This document shows positions 37,055-45,141 of a DNA stretch of 52,876 nucleotides, one piece after another (position 1 is the stretch's first letter; each line of letters opens with the position of its first letter). Both the position numbers and the translations under genes were made by a program. This stretch comes from Candidatus Gastranaerophilales bacterium. GTDB taxonomy: Bacteria > Cyanobacteriota > Vampirovibrionia > Gastranaerophilales > Gastranaerophilaceae. The DNA lies in assembly GCA_944323425.1 (NCBI GenBank), contig CALUSL010000015.1, positions 1 through 52,876 of the forward strand. The letters run 5' to 3'. The notes below the pieces were generated by a model. It saw only the letters and a program-made list of their open reading frames with translations, did not search any database and was not told the DNA's origin.

Positions 37055-37471
37055 ATGGCAGTTATTAATGAAAAGTTTTTAATAAACACAAGGGGATTTA
37101 CTGACATTATAGATATTACACAAAAAGTAAAATCTGTTGTGTACAACCATAATGTAAAAAATGGAACAATAGTTGTGGCAATAGCTGGTAGTACCGCGAG
37201 TATAACAACAATTGAATATGAACCCGGGCTATTAAAAGATTTGCCCGCAATTTTGGACGAGATAGCTCCGCAAAATAAAGATTACCACCATGATGATACC
37301 TGGCATGACGGAAACGGCTATGCCCATGTTAGAGCTTCTCTTCTCGGAAGTTCAACGACCGTCCCTCTTATTGACGGGGCAATGGTTCTTGGCACATGGC
37401 AACAAATTGTCTTGATTGATTTTGACAACAAACCGCGTGCTAGAAATATTTATGTACAAATAATAACTTGA
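37055..37471 (+). CDS. yjbQ: YjbQ/UPF0047 family protein
   Basis: A 138-residue member of the conserved YjbQ family. It carries the family's histidine-rich signature Y-H-H-D-D-T-W-H-D-G-N-G-Y-A-H-V-R-A-S-L and the later G-T-W-Q-Q-I. Members have been linked to thiamin-phosphate synthase-like activity, but the physiological role is poorly defined. CGGAG precedes the ATG. It is followed after 10 bases by the methyltransferase. Confidence 0.85.
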   Translation: MAVINEKFLINTRGFTDIIDITQKVKSVVYNHNVKNGTIVVAIAGSTASITTIEYEPGLLKDLPAILDEIAPQNKDYHHDDTWHDGNGYAHVRASLLGSSTTVPLIDGAMVLGTWQQIVLIDFDNKPRARNIYVQIIT

Positions 37472-37481
37472 CGGATAGATT

Positions 37482-38858
37482 ATGAAAGATACAACAAAAG
37501 ACACTGCATTCAAAAACCTGAAGGGGTTTGTATACTGTAAAGATGGTCAACTTTGCAGAAAAATATCACTGAAACAAAAATATAATTACACAAAATTTAT
37601 TGAAAGCGGTCTGTACAAAAAGCTTTTAGATAAAAAGTATATTGTCCCTGTTGAAGAAACAGAATTTGATGGGGACCGAAATAATTACAAGCAAATTATT
37701 CAGCCGGTACCGTTCTATTATTCATACGCTTATGAATGGGCGTTTTCCCAGCTAAAAGATGCGGCTCTTCTGCTGCTGGCTGTACAAAAGCTTGCTCTTG
37801 AGTATGGAATGACAATAAATTCGGCAAAATGTGAAAATGTTCAGTTTTTTGGAGGAAAACCGCTGGTCTTTGATACGTTTATTTTCGAAGAATACAGTGA
37901 TGACACAGACAACAATGTATATGAAGAATTCTGCCGCATGTTTCTTGCTCCGCTTGCTTTGATGAGCTATACAGATGTAAGACTGGGACAGCTTCTTAAA
38001 ACTCATATGCAAGGTATTCCTCTGGATTTGGCTTGTCATATACTTCCCTTGACAGCTAATTTACATATGGGATTGGTAAATCATATATTTAAACATGCTA
38101 AACGGATAAAAGAACGTGAATTGAGTCATGCAAAAAATAATTCCAGAGATAAAAAACAACAACTCCAACAGATAAAAGAAAATCTTAAGTCTCTGACTGA
38201 TTGTGTAAAATCGCTTTCTTTTCCTGAATCAAAAAATGAATGGGGAAACTATTATAAACATACAAGCTATTCTGACAAGGCATTTTTTGCAAAAAAAGAA
38301 ATTATTACGAACTATCTTGATAGGGTAAAACCATCTCTTGTTTATGATCTAGGGTCCAATAGAGGGAAATTCTCAAGAATTGCCTCAAATAAAAGAATCT
38401 GCACAGTTGCATTTGATATAGACGCAATAGCTGTTGAGAAGAATTTTTTGCACGCAAAAAAAGCTAAAGAATCTTATATATTACCGCTTCTGCAGGATTT
38501 AACAAATCCAAGCTCCGATATAGGATTTATGAATGCGGAAAAAATAGGATTTCAAAAACGTTCAAAACCTGATTTAACAATGGCTCTTGCACTTTTGCCT
38601 CATCTTGTACTAAAAAACGGACTTTTGTTTGAAGATGTTGCAAAATTTTTACGCACATTGTCTCCAAGCCTTATTATTGAATTTGTTCCTGTGGAAGATA
38701 AAAAAGTCAAAGAACTTATATCTCAATCAGGATATCAAAATCCAAATTACAATGAGGACAGGTTCAAAAAGGTTTTTGAAAAATATTATGATATTCTGGA
38801 ACAGCATCCGGTAGCCGATACAAAACGAACTATTTACCTGATGCAGGTTAAAGAATAA
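37482..38858 (+). CDS. Class I SAM-dependent methyltransferase with N-terminal domain
   Basis: The 458-residue protein has a large N-terminal domain (~1-265) rich in aromatic residues, with Y-Y-S-Y-A-Y-E-W-A-F. The Rossmann methyltransferase domain has its SAM-binding motif at V-Y-D-L-G-S-N-R-G-K-F-S, near residue 289, followed by F-D-I-D as the acidic motif II. The build resembles NoeA-like nodulation methyltransferases. The substrate is unknown; a surface glycan or lipid is a guess from that resemblance. Its 3' end overlaps the convergent gene by 11 bases. Confidence 0.75.
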   Translation: MKDTTKDTAFKNLKGFVYCKDGQLCRKISLKQKYNYTKFIESGLYKKLLDKKYIVPVEETEFDGDRNNYKQIIQPVPFYYSYAYEWAFSQLKDAALLLLAVQKLALEYGMTINSAKCENVQFFGGKPLVFDTFIFEEYSDDTDNNVYEEFCRMFLAPLALMSYTDVRLGQLLKTHMQGIPLDLACHILPLTANLHMGLVNHIFKHAKRIKERELSHAKNNSRDKKQQLQQIKENLKSLTDCVKSLSFPESKNEWGNYYKHTSYSDKAFFAKKEIITNYLDRVKPSLVYDLGSNRGKFSRIASNKRICTVAFDIDAIAVEKNFLHAKKAKESYILPLLQDLTNPSSDIGFMNAEKIGFQKRSKPDLTMALALLPHLVLKNGLLFEDVAKFLRTLSPSLIIEFVPVEDKKVKELISQSGYQNPNYNEDRFKKVFEKYYDILEQHPVADTKRTIYLMQVKE

Positions 38859-39456
38859 TACTTTTTACTTCGTATAACTTTTCAAGCTGAGCAGACGATA
38901 TTGCCAGCTCAATCTGAGAAAGAATTTTTTCAAGATTTTTCTCATCCACATCTTTGATTGAGTCAGGCAGTTTAATATCTGCTGTTGTTTCTGCTTTTGT
39001 CAAAAATTCATTCAAAATTAAAAATTCTTTATAGATATTTATAATTTCGTCCCATTCAGGTTTTATGTCTTTTGCTTTACCCATATAGTACTTGCAGTCT
39101 TTTTCAAATTGTTCCAAATAGGAAATAATAAAATCTATTTCATGAAGTGCATCATCAGCCTTTACATTCTTTCCGAGATAGGAATTGCCATCAATTTTTC
39201 TGGGCGAATTTTTGTATTTTTTAGAAATATAAGATGCCCACAAAAGACATCCGAGATAGAATGCAATAGTACTGTCCACAAGCCTTAGCAGTTGCGGGTA
39301 AAACATTTTAAACTGAAATTTTTTTTGGTGCAATGCAGGAATACTGTTCAGAATATTATAGGCTGATTCAATATTCGGCGTAAATATAACAGCATGTTCA
39401 GAAAATCCCGGATCAAACGGAACCGTATCAGAATTTTCAAGTAATTTAGCGACCAT
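38848..39456 (-). CDS. Hypothetical helical protein
   Basis: An unrecognised 202-residue, mostly helical protein with no signal peptide. It contains W-A-S-Y-I-S-K-K-Y-K-N near the middle. The ATG at 39456 is preferred because GAGG precedes it; the frame is open further upstream to 39525. It is convergent with the methyltransferase and divergent from the BadF-type activase. Confidence 0.6.
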   Translation of the reverse strand: MVAKLLENSDTVPFDPGFSEHAVIFTPNIESAYNILNSIPALHQKKFQFKMFYPQLLRLVDSTIAFYLGCLLWASYISKKYKNSPRKIDGNSYLGKNVKADDALHEIDFIISYLEQFEKDCKYYMGKAKDIKPEWDEIINIYKEFLILNEFLTKAETTADIKLPDSIKDVDEKNLEKILSQIELAISSAQLEKLYEVKSIIL

Positions 39457-39579
39457 TGGCAATACCTCACTCTTCAATAATATTATCACATTCCTGCTAT
39501 ATTTCCGAATCACAGCCGGATGCAATATTCTGTATAAAAGCTCTGCTAAAATTTGACCATTTTGTAAGTGGAAAAATTT

Positions 39580-39608
39580 TTGACATCTTTTTTCTATTTG
39601 ATTATAAA
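39580..39608 (+). promoter_or_regulatory. Strong consensus promoter for BadF-type activase
   Basis: TTGACA (39580-39585), exactly 17 bases, then TATAAA (39603-39608). This is the best sigma-70-type promoter in the window. It puts the transcript start near 39615, which rules out translation from the in-frame ATG at 39568. Confidence 0.8.
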
Positions 39609-39678
39609 ACTTTTTTTATTTAAAATAAAGGAAATTGTTGAGAAATTGAAAAAGAATCTTAGGGTGAGAGAGGTAAAA

Positions 39679-40683
39679 ATGTCACTAAATGTATATCTGG
39701 GCATAGATGTCGGATCTGTAACAACCAAGCTGGCTCTTGTTGACGAGTCAGGGAAATATGTAGACAGTTATATGCTGAGAACGGCAGGAAAACCTGTTAT
39801 CGCAGTTCAGTCAGGGATGAGAGAGCTGCTTAAAAAAGCTATTTGTGAATATAAAGTTCAGGGTGTCGGAACAACAGGGAGCGGCAGAAATCTTGCAGGT
39901 GCACTTGTCGGCGCTGATATGATTAAAAATGAAATCACGGCACACGCTGTTGCCGCAAGCACCTATGTTCCCGGCGTCCAAACGATTCTGGAAATAGGCG
40001 GACAAGACAGCAAAATTATTATATTAAGAGACGGTATTGTTACTGATTTTGCAATGAATACAGTTTGTGCTGCTGGTACCGGAAGCTTTCTTGACCAGCA
40101 GGCAAACAGATTAAATGTTCCAATTGAACAATTCGGTGAAACAGCCCTAAAATCAACGAATCCAGCTCGTATAGCAGGAAGATGTGGCGTTTTCGCTGAA
40201 AGTGACTTAATTCACAAGCAGCAACTCGGCTATCCTGTTGAAGATTTATTATACGGACTTTGTCAGGCTCTTGTCAGAAACTATTTAAGCAACCTTGCTC
40301 TTGGAAAAGAGTTGTTGCCAATCGTAACATTTCAGGGAGGTGTGGCAACAAATTCCGGAATGGTTAAAGCATTTGAAGAAGCACTTGGTACAGAAATTGT
40401 TGTTCCGAAAAACCATCAGACAATGGGTGCCATAGGTGCAGCGCTGCTCGCCATGGAAAATCATCAGTACACGGAAAATACTACAAAATTCAAAGGCTGG
40501 GAAGTCGGAGAAATGCATTTCAATTCTGTTACAAACCAGTGCACAGGCTGCTCAAACAATTGTGAGGTCATAACAATTGTAGAAGGAGACCTTGAAGACC
40601 CGCATCCGCAAAATATAAAAGACATAAAAGGCAACATCATCGCACGATGGGGCGGAACTTGCGGCAGATGGGATATTTCATAA
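39679..40683 (+). CDS. BadF/BadG/HgdC-type acyl-CoA dehydratase activase
   Basis: These ASKHA-fold ATPases carry a [4Fe-4S] cluster between subunits and inject a high-energy electron into 2-hydroxyacyl-CoA dehydratases or related enzymes. The 334 residues show G-I-D-V-G-S-V-T-T-K, E-I-G-G-Q-D-S-K and cluster cysteines C130 (N-T-V-C-A-A-G-T-G) and C169 (G-R-C-G-V-F-A-E-S-D). A C-terminal Cys set (C288, C291, C295, C328) matches the start of the longer two-part proteins of this family, but the protein stops there. No dehydratase subunit is nearby. The ATG at 39679 follows GAGAGAGG. Confidence 0.85.
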   Translation: MSLNVYLGIDVGSVTTKLALVDESGKYVDSYMLRTAGKPVIAVQSGMRELLKKAICEYKVQGVGTTGSGRNLAGALVGADMIKNEITAHAVAASTYVPGVQTILEIGGQDSKIIILRDGIVTDFAMNTVCAAGTGSFLDQQANRLNVPIEQFGETALKSTNPARIAGRCGVFAESDLIHKQQLGYPVEDLLYGLCQALVRNYLSNLALGKELLPIVTFQGGVATNSGMVKAFEEALGTEIVVPKNHQTMGAIGAALLAMENHQYTENTTKFKGWEVGEMHFNSVTNQCTGCSNNCEVITIVEGDLEDPHPQNIKDIKGNIIARWGGTCGRWDIS

Positions 40684-40695
40684 TTTAACAAATTT

Positions 40696-40724
40696 AAAAC
40701 AGAGCTTTTTGCTCTGTTTTTTTT
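40696..40724 (+). terminator. Intrinsic terminator after activase gene
   Basis: A 10-bp stem (AAAACAGAGC / GCTCTGTTTT) with a TTTTT loop and a following T-run. Confidence 0.92.
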
Positions 40725-40761
40725 AGCAAAAAAAAATTATCAGGAGATTTAATTAAACATC

Positions 40762-42048
40762 ATGAAAATTTTACCAATCGCAAATATATCATACAACACA
40801 GCCGGAAACAGAAAGGTTAAAGACGTCGGAGTTTCAGAAAATGTCTCCTACGGAAACAGCAAATCTGCCGGTCTTAGCAATGCATATTATCCGCTAATCA
40901 ACGGTATTTCTTTTAAAAAAGCAAAAGAAGCGGATTTTGTTGATAACATAAGAGACGTTCCGGGTATAACCTGTGCGTGCTGCGGGATTGAGGTCTATCC
41001 TTATGAAACAGTGTCCAGAATTGAAGACGAAAAGCTGTTATTTTTTATGCCGGAAGCAGTAAAAATGCTTATAACAACAGGGCTTTTTAATCCAAAACAG
41101 TCTAGTCGGGCAGAGCAAGAGGCATTCAAATATTTAAAATCCCTGTCTGAAAAATATCCGGACAAGAGCTTTAAAAATGTTATGGATTTAGATTCTGTGC
41201 AGGAAGAAATCCAGAAAGAGCTTTCTCCGGAAACTCGCGACAAAATCAAATATTACCGCCCTTCGCTTAAAGAACTCTGCAGAAATTCCAAAGACATGAT
41301 AGAAATTATGCAGCCTTATGAAAAACATTTTTCCGGTGTGTATAAAGATGTTTTTGAATTATTAAAGAAAAATTCTGCAAAATATCCGTCAAAAGATTTT
41401 AATTACATACTAAACACTCCGAATGTCTATTTCAGGCATCTTGCAAAACTGCAAAGGCAGCAGAAAAATGTTGTAAATGAGATAGAATATTACACAAAAA
41501 TAAACTACCCGAAGTATCAGAAATTTCTAAAAAGCAAAACAAAACGTGCAAAAGATATAATTTTTGACGAAGATACAATAATCCCGCAGAAAAGACAGCG
41601 TATTATTGACAATTACGAAACCCTAAGCTCTGTGACGTCTCCTGAATATATGGAGGGAATGAGAAAAATCCTTTCAAAACTTCCAAAATCAAGCAATTCA
41701 TTAAGTGCCTTTATTGCAAAATATTCATACAGAAGCAGTGAAGAAATTGCCCATCTTATACTTGTTTCCGGAGCCTCCAGCGAAGATCACATAAAGCCCC
41801 AGAATCGGGATAAAAAAGACAAAGGACCGGATATTAATGAAAATAAAATAGTTATGTGTGCTGCCTGTAACAGTCAGAGAAGTAAAACCAGCTACAAAGA
41901 CTGGCTCCTTATTCATCCTGAAATGGTTCAAAATTGTCAGAAATATATTGACAAAATAATAGATTCTATTATTAGCGGGAAACTGGTAAATTACAATGAT
42001 TACCCGCAAAAAGTAAAAAATCACTCTCTGATGAATCCGGCGGAATGA
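40762..42048 (+). CDS. HNH-endonuclease-like protein with N-terminal C-x-C-C motif
   Basis: The 428-residue protein has no signal peptide. Near the N-terminus it carries N-G-I-S-F-K-K (residues 47-53) and then C-A-C-C-G (C71, C73, C74). A long helical region follows. The C-terminal ~90 residues form an HNH-like domain: D-H-I-K-P (D342, H343), G-P-D-I-N-E-N-K, C-A-A-C-N (C366, C369, N370), and D-W-L-L-I-H-P-E-M. HNH domains use a metal to cut DNA or RNA; the target is unknown. Paralogous to the split gene that follows 33 bases downstream. The two Cys clusters may bind zinc. Confidence 0.7.
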   Translation: MKILPIANISYNTAGNRKVKDVGVSENVSYGNSKSAGLSNAYYPLINGISFKKAKEADFVDNIRDVPGITCACCGIEVYPYETVSRIEDEKLLFFMPEAVKMLITTGLFNPKQSSRAEQEAFKYLKSLSEKYPDKSFKNVMDLDSVQEEIQKELSPETRDKIKYYRPSLKELCRNSKDMIEIMQPYEKHFSGVYKDVFELLKKNSAKYPSKDFNYILNTPNVYFRHLAKLQRQQKNVVNEIEYYTKINYPKYQKFLKSKTKRAKDIIFDEDTIIPQKRQRIIDNYETLSSVTSPEYMEGMRKILSKLPKSSNSLSAFIAKYSYRSSEEIAHLILVSGASSEDHIKPQNRDKKDKGPDINENKIVMCAACNSQRSKTSYKDWLLIHPEMVQNCQKYIDKIIDSIISGKLVNYNDYPQKVKNHSLMNPAE

Positions 42049-42081
42049 TAGAAATAAATATTGACAGATACAAAGACTATT

Positions 42082-42630
42082 ATGAAAATCACCCTACATA
42101 CAAACATCCCAATAAACAAATATAAACTGAAAAATGACAGAGGCGTAATATTTTCGGTCCCTGTTCGTGATACAGTTTCTTTCAAAGCAACAAGAAAAGA
42201 AAGAAATTATGAAACCGCGTTAACCAATATTCCACGGCTTCCTTGTGCCTGCTGCGGAAAAATAATGATACCGGAAAATGTATTTGAAAGACCTCTTGTA
42301 AAAAATTATGACATACCGGCAGCACCTGTTTTAAAAGCGTTGAAGAAATATGAAACACAAATGCACAAGCCAGAGCGTGATGTATTCAGGAGGCTGGAAA
42401 AACTTAACAAAAAATTTCCGGAGTTGACTCTTCAAGAACTTTTTAACAAAAAGCATTACTACCATCTTGCGAATACTGAAATTAAGCAGCTAAAAGTCTT
42501 GAGTAAAATTGAAAATACTGACTTTGATATAAGTCAGGAATCACAGGAAAAACTGAATACTGCTCTAAAAAATACGAGAAAAATAATGTTTCTTGAAGGG
42601 AAAAAATACAGGAAAAAAGGCGAAGAATGA
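42082..42630 (+). CDS. Split HNH paralogue, N-terminal part
   Basis: A 182-residue protein from the ATG at 42082; the in-frame TTG at 42061 is less likely because the paralogue also begins M-K-I. It carries D-T-V-S-F-K-A (residues 30-36) and C-A-C-C-G (C55, C57, C58), as in the upstream gene, then a helical region. It stops just where the paralogue continues into its HNH half. The stop (TGA, 42628-42630) overlaps the ATG of the next frame. The end lies just past two runs of six A, so it may be one half of a frameshifted gene or a product of programmed slippage. Confidence 0.65.
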   Translation: MKITLHTNIPINKYKLKNDRGVIFSVPVRDTVSFKATRKERNYETALTNIPRLPCACCGKIMIPENVFERPLVKNYDIPAAPVLKALKKYETQMHKPERDVFRRLEKLNKKFPELTLQELFNKKHYYHLANTEIKQLKVLSKIENTDFDISQESQEKLNTALKNTRKIMFLEGKKYRKKGEE

Positions 42631-43133
42631 TACGAGAATTTATTGAGCTGCAAAATTCCTGTCCGGAAAAAGCGGAAATGCAAAAAATTGTTTCTATGAT
42701 ACAAGAACTTCCAAGCTCAAGAAACGATATTGATTCTTTTTTTATAAAATATGCAAATCTTGACTCAGAGGCACTGGCTTTTAAATTGATTGAGAGTGCA
42801 AAAGCGTCCATTGAACATGTAAAACCTACTACAGAAAATGGCGCAGATCATACATCAAATTATATTGTGTTGTGCCGCAGGTGTAATAATGAAAGAAGCA
42901 GCAGTGCGTATTCTGATTTTATAAAGCGTCATCCTGAAATGTTGAAAAATAGCCAGAAATATATTGATAGAATTATTGACTACCTTAACAAAAAATATAT
43001 GTTCGGTATGGAAAGTTATCCGTATATGATTCAAAAACAGCTATTTGAGGAAACCGACGGGTTAATAAATGTTGATATTTCAAAATACAGAAAACCATAT
43101 GAAACTACGGGGATAAAGCAGTTTATTATATAA
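42627..43133 (+). CDS. Split HNH paralogue, C-terminal HNH part
   Basis: The 168-residue frame continues the paralogue's alignment without a gap in the -1 frame relative to 42082-42630. It carries E-H-V-K-P (H64), N-G-A-D, C-R-R-C-N (C83, C86, N87) and F-I-K-R-H-P-E-M, matching the HNH domain of the 428-residue protein. If translated alone it would start by ATGA coupling. If the ribosome slips -1 on the A-run, a single protein of about 355 residues results. Either form could be real. Confidence 0.6.
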   Translation: MIREFIELQNSCPEKAEMQKIVSMIQELPSSRNDIDSFFIKYANLDSEALAFKLIESAKASIEHVKPTTENGADHTSNYIVLCRRCNNERSSSAYSDFIKRHPEMLKNSQKYIDRIIDYLNKKYMFGMESYPYMIQKQLFEETDGLINVDISKYRKPYETTGIKQFII

Positions 43134-43239
43134 AAAGCCATAATTGTAACATTTTCTTTACAAAACATGTATAAAAAAGGCAATTTTTTAAAAGTATATA
43201 CCTTTATATATACATAAGAGATACAAAGGAGATAACGAG

Positions 43240-43515
43240 ATGGCAATAGCAGCAACATCAAATATGAATAACAACAGAAGCGGAAGCGGAGCATTCACTC
43301 CTCTTAGAAGAAGACCCGCTCAGAGCAAACAGCTTGCTGCAAATCTTGATATTCTTGATAAAAAAGACATCAGAATGAGATTTAAAAATTCAAGAGATCC
43401 AATCTATGTTGCATTTGATTATCTCGATAAAAGACCTATACAGGAACTTGCTGTAGAATTCGTTAAAGATTCTATCTTCGATATTATGAACTTTGTTTCA
43501 ATGGGTAAAATCTAA
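43240..43515 (+). CDS. Conserved-looking small hypothetical protein
   Basis: An unrecognised 91-residue protein with a very strong ribosome site (AAAGGAG). The first ~30 residues are polar and basic (N-N-N-R-S-G-S-G, then L-R-R-R-P) and probably disordered. Residues ~35-91 look folded and helical (I-Y-V-A-F-D-Y-L-D-K-R-P-I-Q-E-L-A). The strong site suggests high expression. It overlaps the convergent nth gene by 4 bases. Confidence 0.65.
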   Translation: MAIAATSNMNNNRSGSGAFTPLRRRPAQSKQLAANLDILDKKDIRMRFKNSRDPIYVAFDYLDKRPIQELAVEFVKDSIFDIMNFVSMGKI

Positions 43516-44153
43516 TTTTTTGAATTTAAATAATTTTGACAGTAATTTTTAATAGCGCATTGTGTACATAGTGGCTTTTGGGGTTTACAAATATTCTGCC
43601 CGAAAGTCACTAGTATTGTATTAATATCCAGCCAGTACTTTTCAGGAAGTATTTTTCTCAAAGCCATTTCTGTTTCATCCGGAGTTTTTGTCCTAACAAG
43701 CCCCAGTCTGTTCGAAATTCGGTGAACATGCACATCTACACAGATTGCCGGTTTTAAAAATCCCTTTGCCATAACAAGGTTTGCGGTTTTTCGCCCTACT
43801 CCCTTAAATTTTACTAGTTCATCAATTGAATCCGGAACTTTTCCGTTGTACTTATGCACAATTTCATCAGCAATTTGCAAAATCTGTTCTGCCTTATTTC
43901 TGTAAAATCCGACCGGATATATGGCTTTTGCTAAATCTTCAACATCAACACTCAAAAAATCTTCCGGCGTTTTTCCCAGTTTCATCATACGTAAAGATGC
44001 CGGATATGTCGTTTTGTCATTTGTTCTAAGGCTTAATATGCAGCATATCAACACAAGAAACGGATTTTTAAATTCCTCCATAAGCTTTACAAAATCGGTT
44101 TGGGGAAGATTCATCCCTTTTATGCCGGAAACTATAGCATCGATATTTTTCAT
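43512..44153 (-). CDS. nth: Endonuclease III
   Basis: A DNA glycosylase/AP lyase removing oxidised pyrimidines. The 213 residues show the helix-hairpin-helix F-K-G-V-G-R-K-T-A with catalytic K122, catalytic D140 (V-D-V-H-V-H-R), and a [4Fe-4S] set C189, C196, C199, C205 with the family spacing C-x6-C-x2-C-x5-C. The length is typical. Single gene. Confidence 0.95.
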   Translation of the reverse strand: MKNIDAIVSGIKGMNLPQTDFVKLMEEFKNPFLVLICCILSLRTNDKTTYPASLRMMKLGKTPEDFLSVDVEDLAKAIYPVGFYRNKAEQILQIADEIVHKYNGKVPDSIDELVKFKGVGRKTANLVMAKGFLKPAICVDVHVHRISNRLGLVRTKTPDETEMALRKILPEKYWLDINTILVTFGQNICKPQKPLCTQCAIKNYCQNYLNSKN

Positions 44154-44192
44154 ACAAAAACCTTTATTTTAGACAACATAATTATTATAGCA

Positions 44193-44224
44193 AAAAGACT
44201 GCCTGCTAATACAGACAGTCTTTT
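44193..44224 (-). terminator. Intrinsic terminator after ferredoxin gene
   Basis: AAAAGACTG (44193-44201) and CAGTCTTTT (44216-44224) are inverted copies; read on the minus strand the stem ends in a T-run. It lies 15 bases beyond the ferredoxin stop. Confidence 0.8.
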
Positions 44225-44238
44225 ATCTTTTGCACTTA

Positions 44239-44415
44239 TTATTCAACAACAATAGCGCTTACAGGGCAAGCATCTGCTGCTTCTTTAACGCAATCTTCGT
44301 TGCCAGCAACTGCTGATTCATCAGCAACTGCGATGTCTTCTAATTTGAATACTTCGGGGCATAATGATTCGCATGCTCCGCAGCTTATGCAGCTGTCTTC
44401 TACTTTTACTTTCAT
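44239..44415 (-). CDS. [4Fe-4S] ferredoxin
   Basis: A 58-residue electron carrier. Three cluster ligands lie in C-I-S-C-G-A-C and the fourth in A-C-P-V-S-A-I. An extra pair of cysteines (L-C-P-E and near D-C-V-K) could form a disulfide, as in one-cluster ferredoxins of anaerobes. The ATG at 44415 follows AAAGGAG; a longer frame to 44460 would run through that site. A partner for the BadF-type activase or other low-potential enzymes is possible. Confidence 0.93.
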   Translation of the reverse strand: MKVKVEDSCISCGACESLCPEVFKLEDIAVADESAVAGNEDCVKEAADACPVSAIVVE

Positions 44416-44532
44416 TTCTTTCTCCTTTTGTTTTTGATATCTAAAAAGATATTTTTTCAATTCCTATTATACAAAAAACATTTTTAATTTGCACATAACT
44501 AAAATTTTATTTAATACAAATTTTTACTTGAC

Positions 44533-45084
44533 TCAATTAACAGCAAGCCTTATTGACGTGGATAATATTTCTTTTTCGGTAACTATAAAATCTGCATTTA
44601 CATCATGATACTCTATCGGGATATCATCCAAAAGAAGCTCTGAATATACTGGAATAATTTTTGTCGTTTTTTTGTTAAGCCTGGGTAAAAATCTGTCATA
44701 ATACCCGCAGCCGTAACCTATACGATAGCCCCATCTGTCAGCGGCTAATGCCGGAATAAAAACGATATCAAGCATGTCTAAATCATCGACAGGAGTATTA
44801 TTCGGCTCTGGAATACCGTACTTTCCGGCAGAAATGGAATCCTTTAAAAAAGGGCAAACCTCAATTTCGTTATCAATGACTTTAGGAAGAAAGAAATTTT
44901 TATCGTCAGGCAGCCCCAGCAAGCTGATTTCTTGTTTAATAGGGTAATAAATCATCACATTTTTTGCTGCTTTGTATTTATCCCAATTGAGAATCTGCGA
45001 TACTATTTTTTTTGAGGAAAACGTAACATCAGCAAATTTTCTTTTAGATTTAGCCAGTTGTCTTAACTCTTCTTTTGTTGCCAT
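44533..45084 (-). CDS. 5-formyltetrahydrofolate cyclo-ligase
   Basis: The enzyme uses ATP to convert 5-formyl-THF to 5,10-methenyl-THF, recovering folate. The 183 residues show the family C-terminal motif G-Y-R-I-G-Y-G-C-G-Y-Y-D-R-F-L and N-terminal K-R-K. AAGGGG precedes the ATG. It is divergent from the corrinoid adenosyltransferase, sharing a 57-base intergenic region. Confidence 0.92.
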   Translation of the reverse strand: MATKEELRQLAKSKRKFADVTFSSKKIVSQILNWDKYKAAKNVMIYYPIKQEISLLGLPDDKNFFLPKVIDNEIEVCPFLKDSISAGKYGIPEPNNTPVDDLDMLDIVFIPALAADRWGYRIGYGCGYYDRFLPRLNKKTTKIIPVYSELLLDDIPIEYHDVNADFIVTEKEILSTSIRLAVN

Positions 45085-45105
45085 ATGGACCCCTTTGCAT
45101 TAAGC

Positions 45106-45134
45106 TTTACAGTGTCGGTCAATATTATTATAAT
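45106..45134 (+). promoter_or_regulatory. Promoter giving a probable leaderless cobO transcript
   Basis: TTTACA (45106-45111), 17 bases, TATAAT (45129-45134). The predicted start at ~45141 coincides with the ATG at 45142, so the message may lack a leader. Confidence 0.65.
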
Positions 45135-45141
45135 GTATAAA

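Noticed and set aside
39568-39678. Upstream start of the BadF-type activase
   Set aside because: TTGACA-17-TATAAA lies inside this stretch; the family N-terminus and a strong ribosome site fit 39679.
43134-43239. Possible small RNA or terminator between the HNH gene and the 91-residue gene
   Set aside because: Only AT-rich sequence with a weak TATA-like stretch and a strong ribosome site was seen; no stable stem.
45085-45141. Upstream start of the corrinoid adenosyltransferase
   Set aside because: A near-consensus promoter lies inside this stretch, so it is unlikely to be translated; the added residues have no family support.
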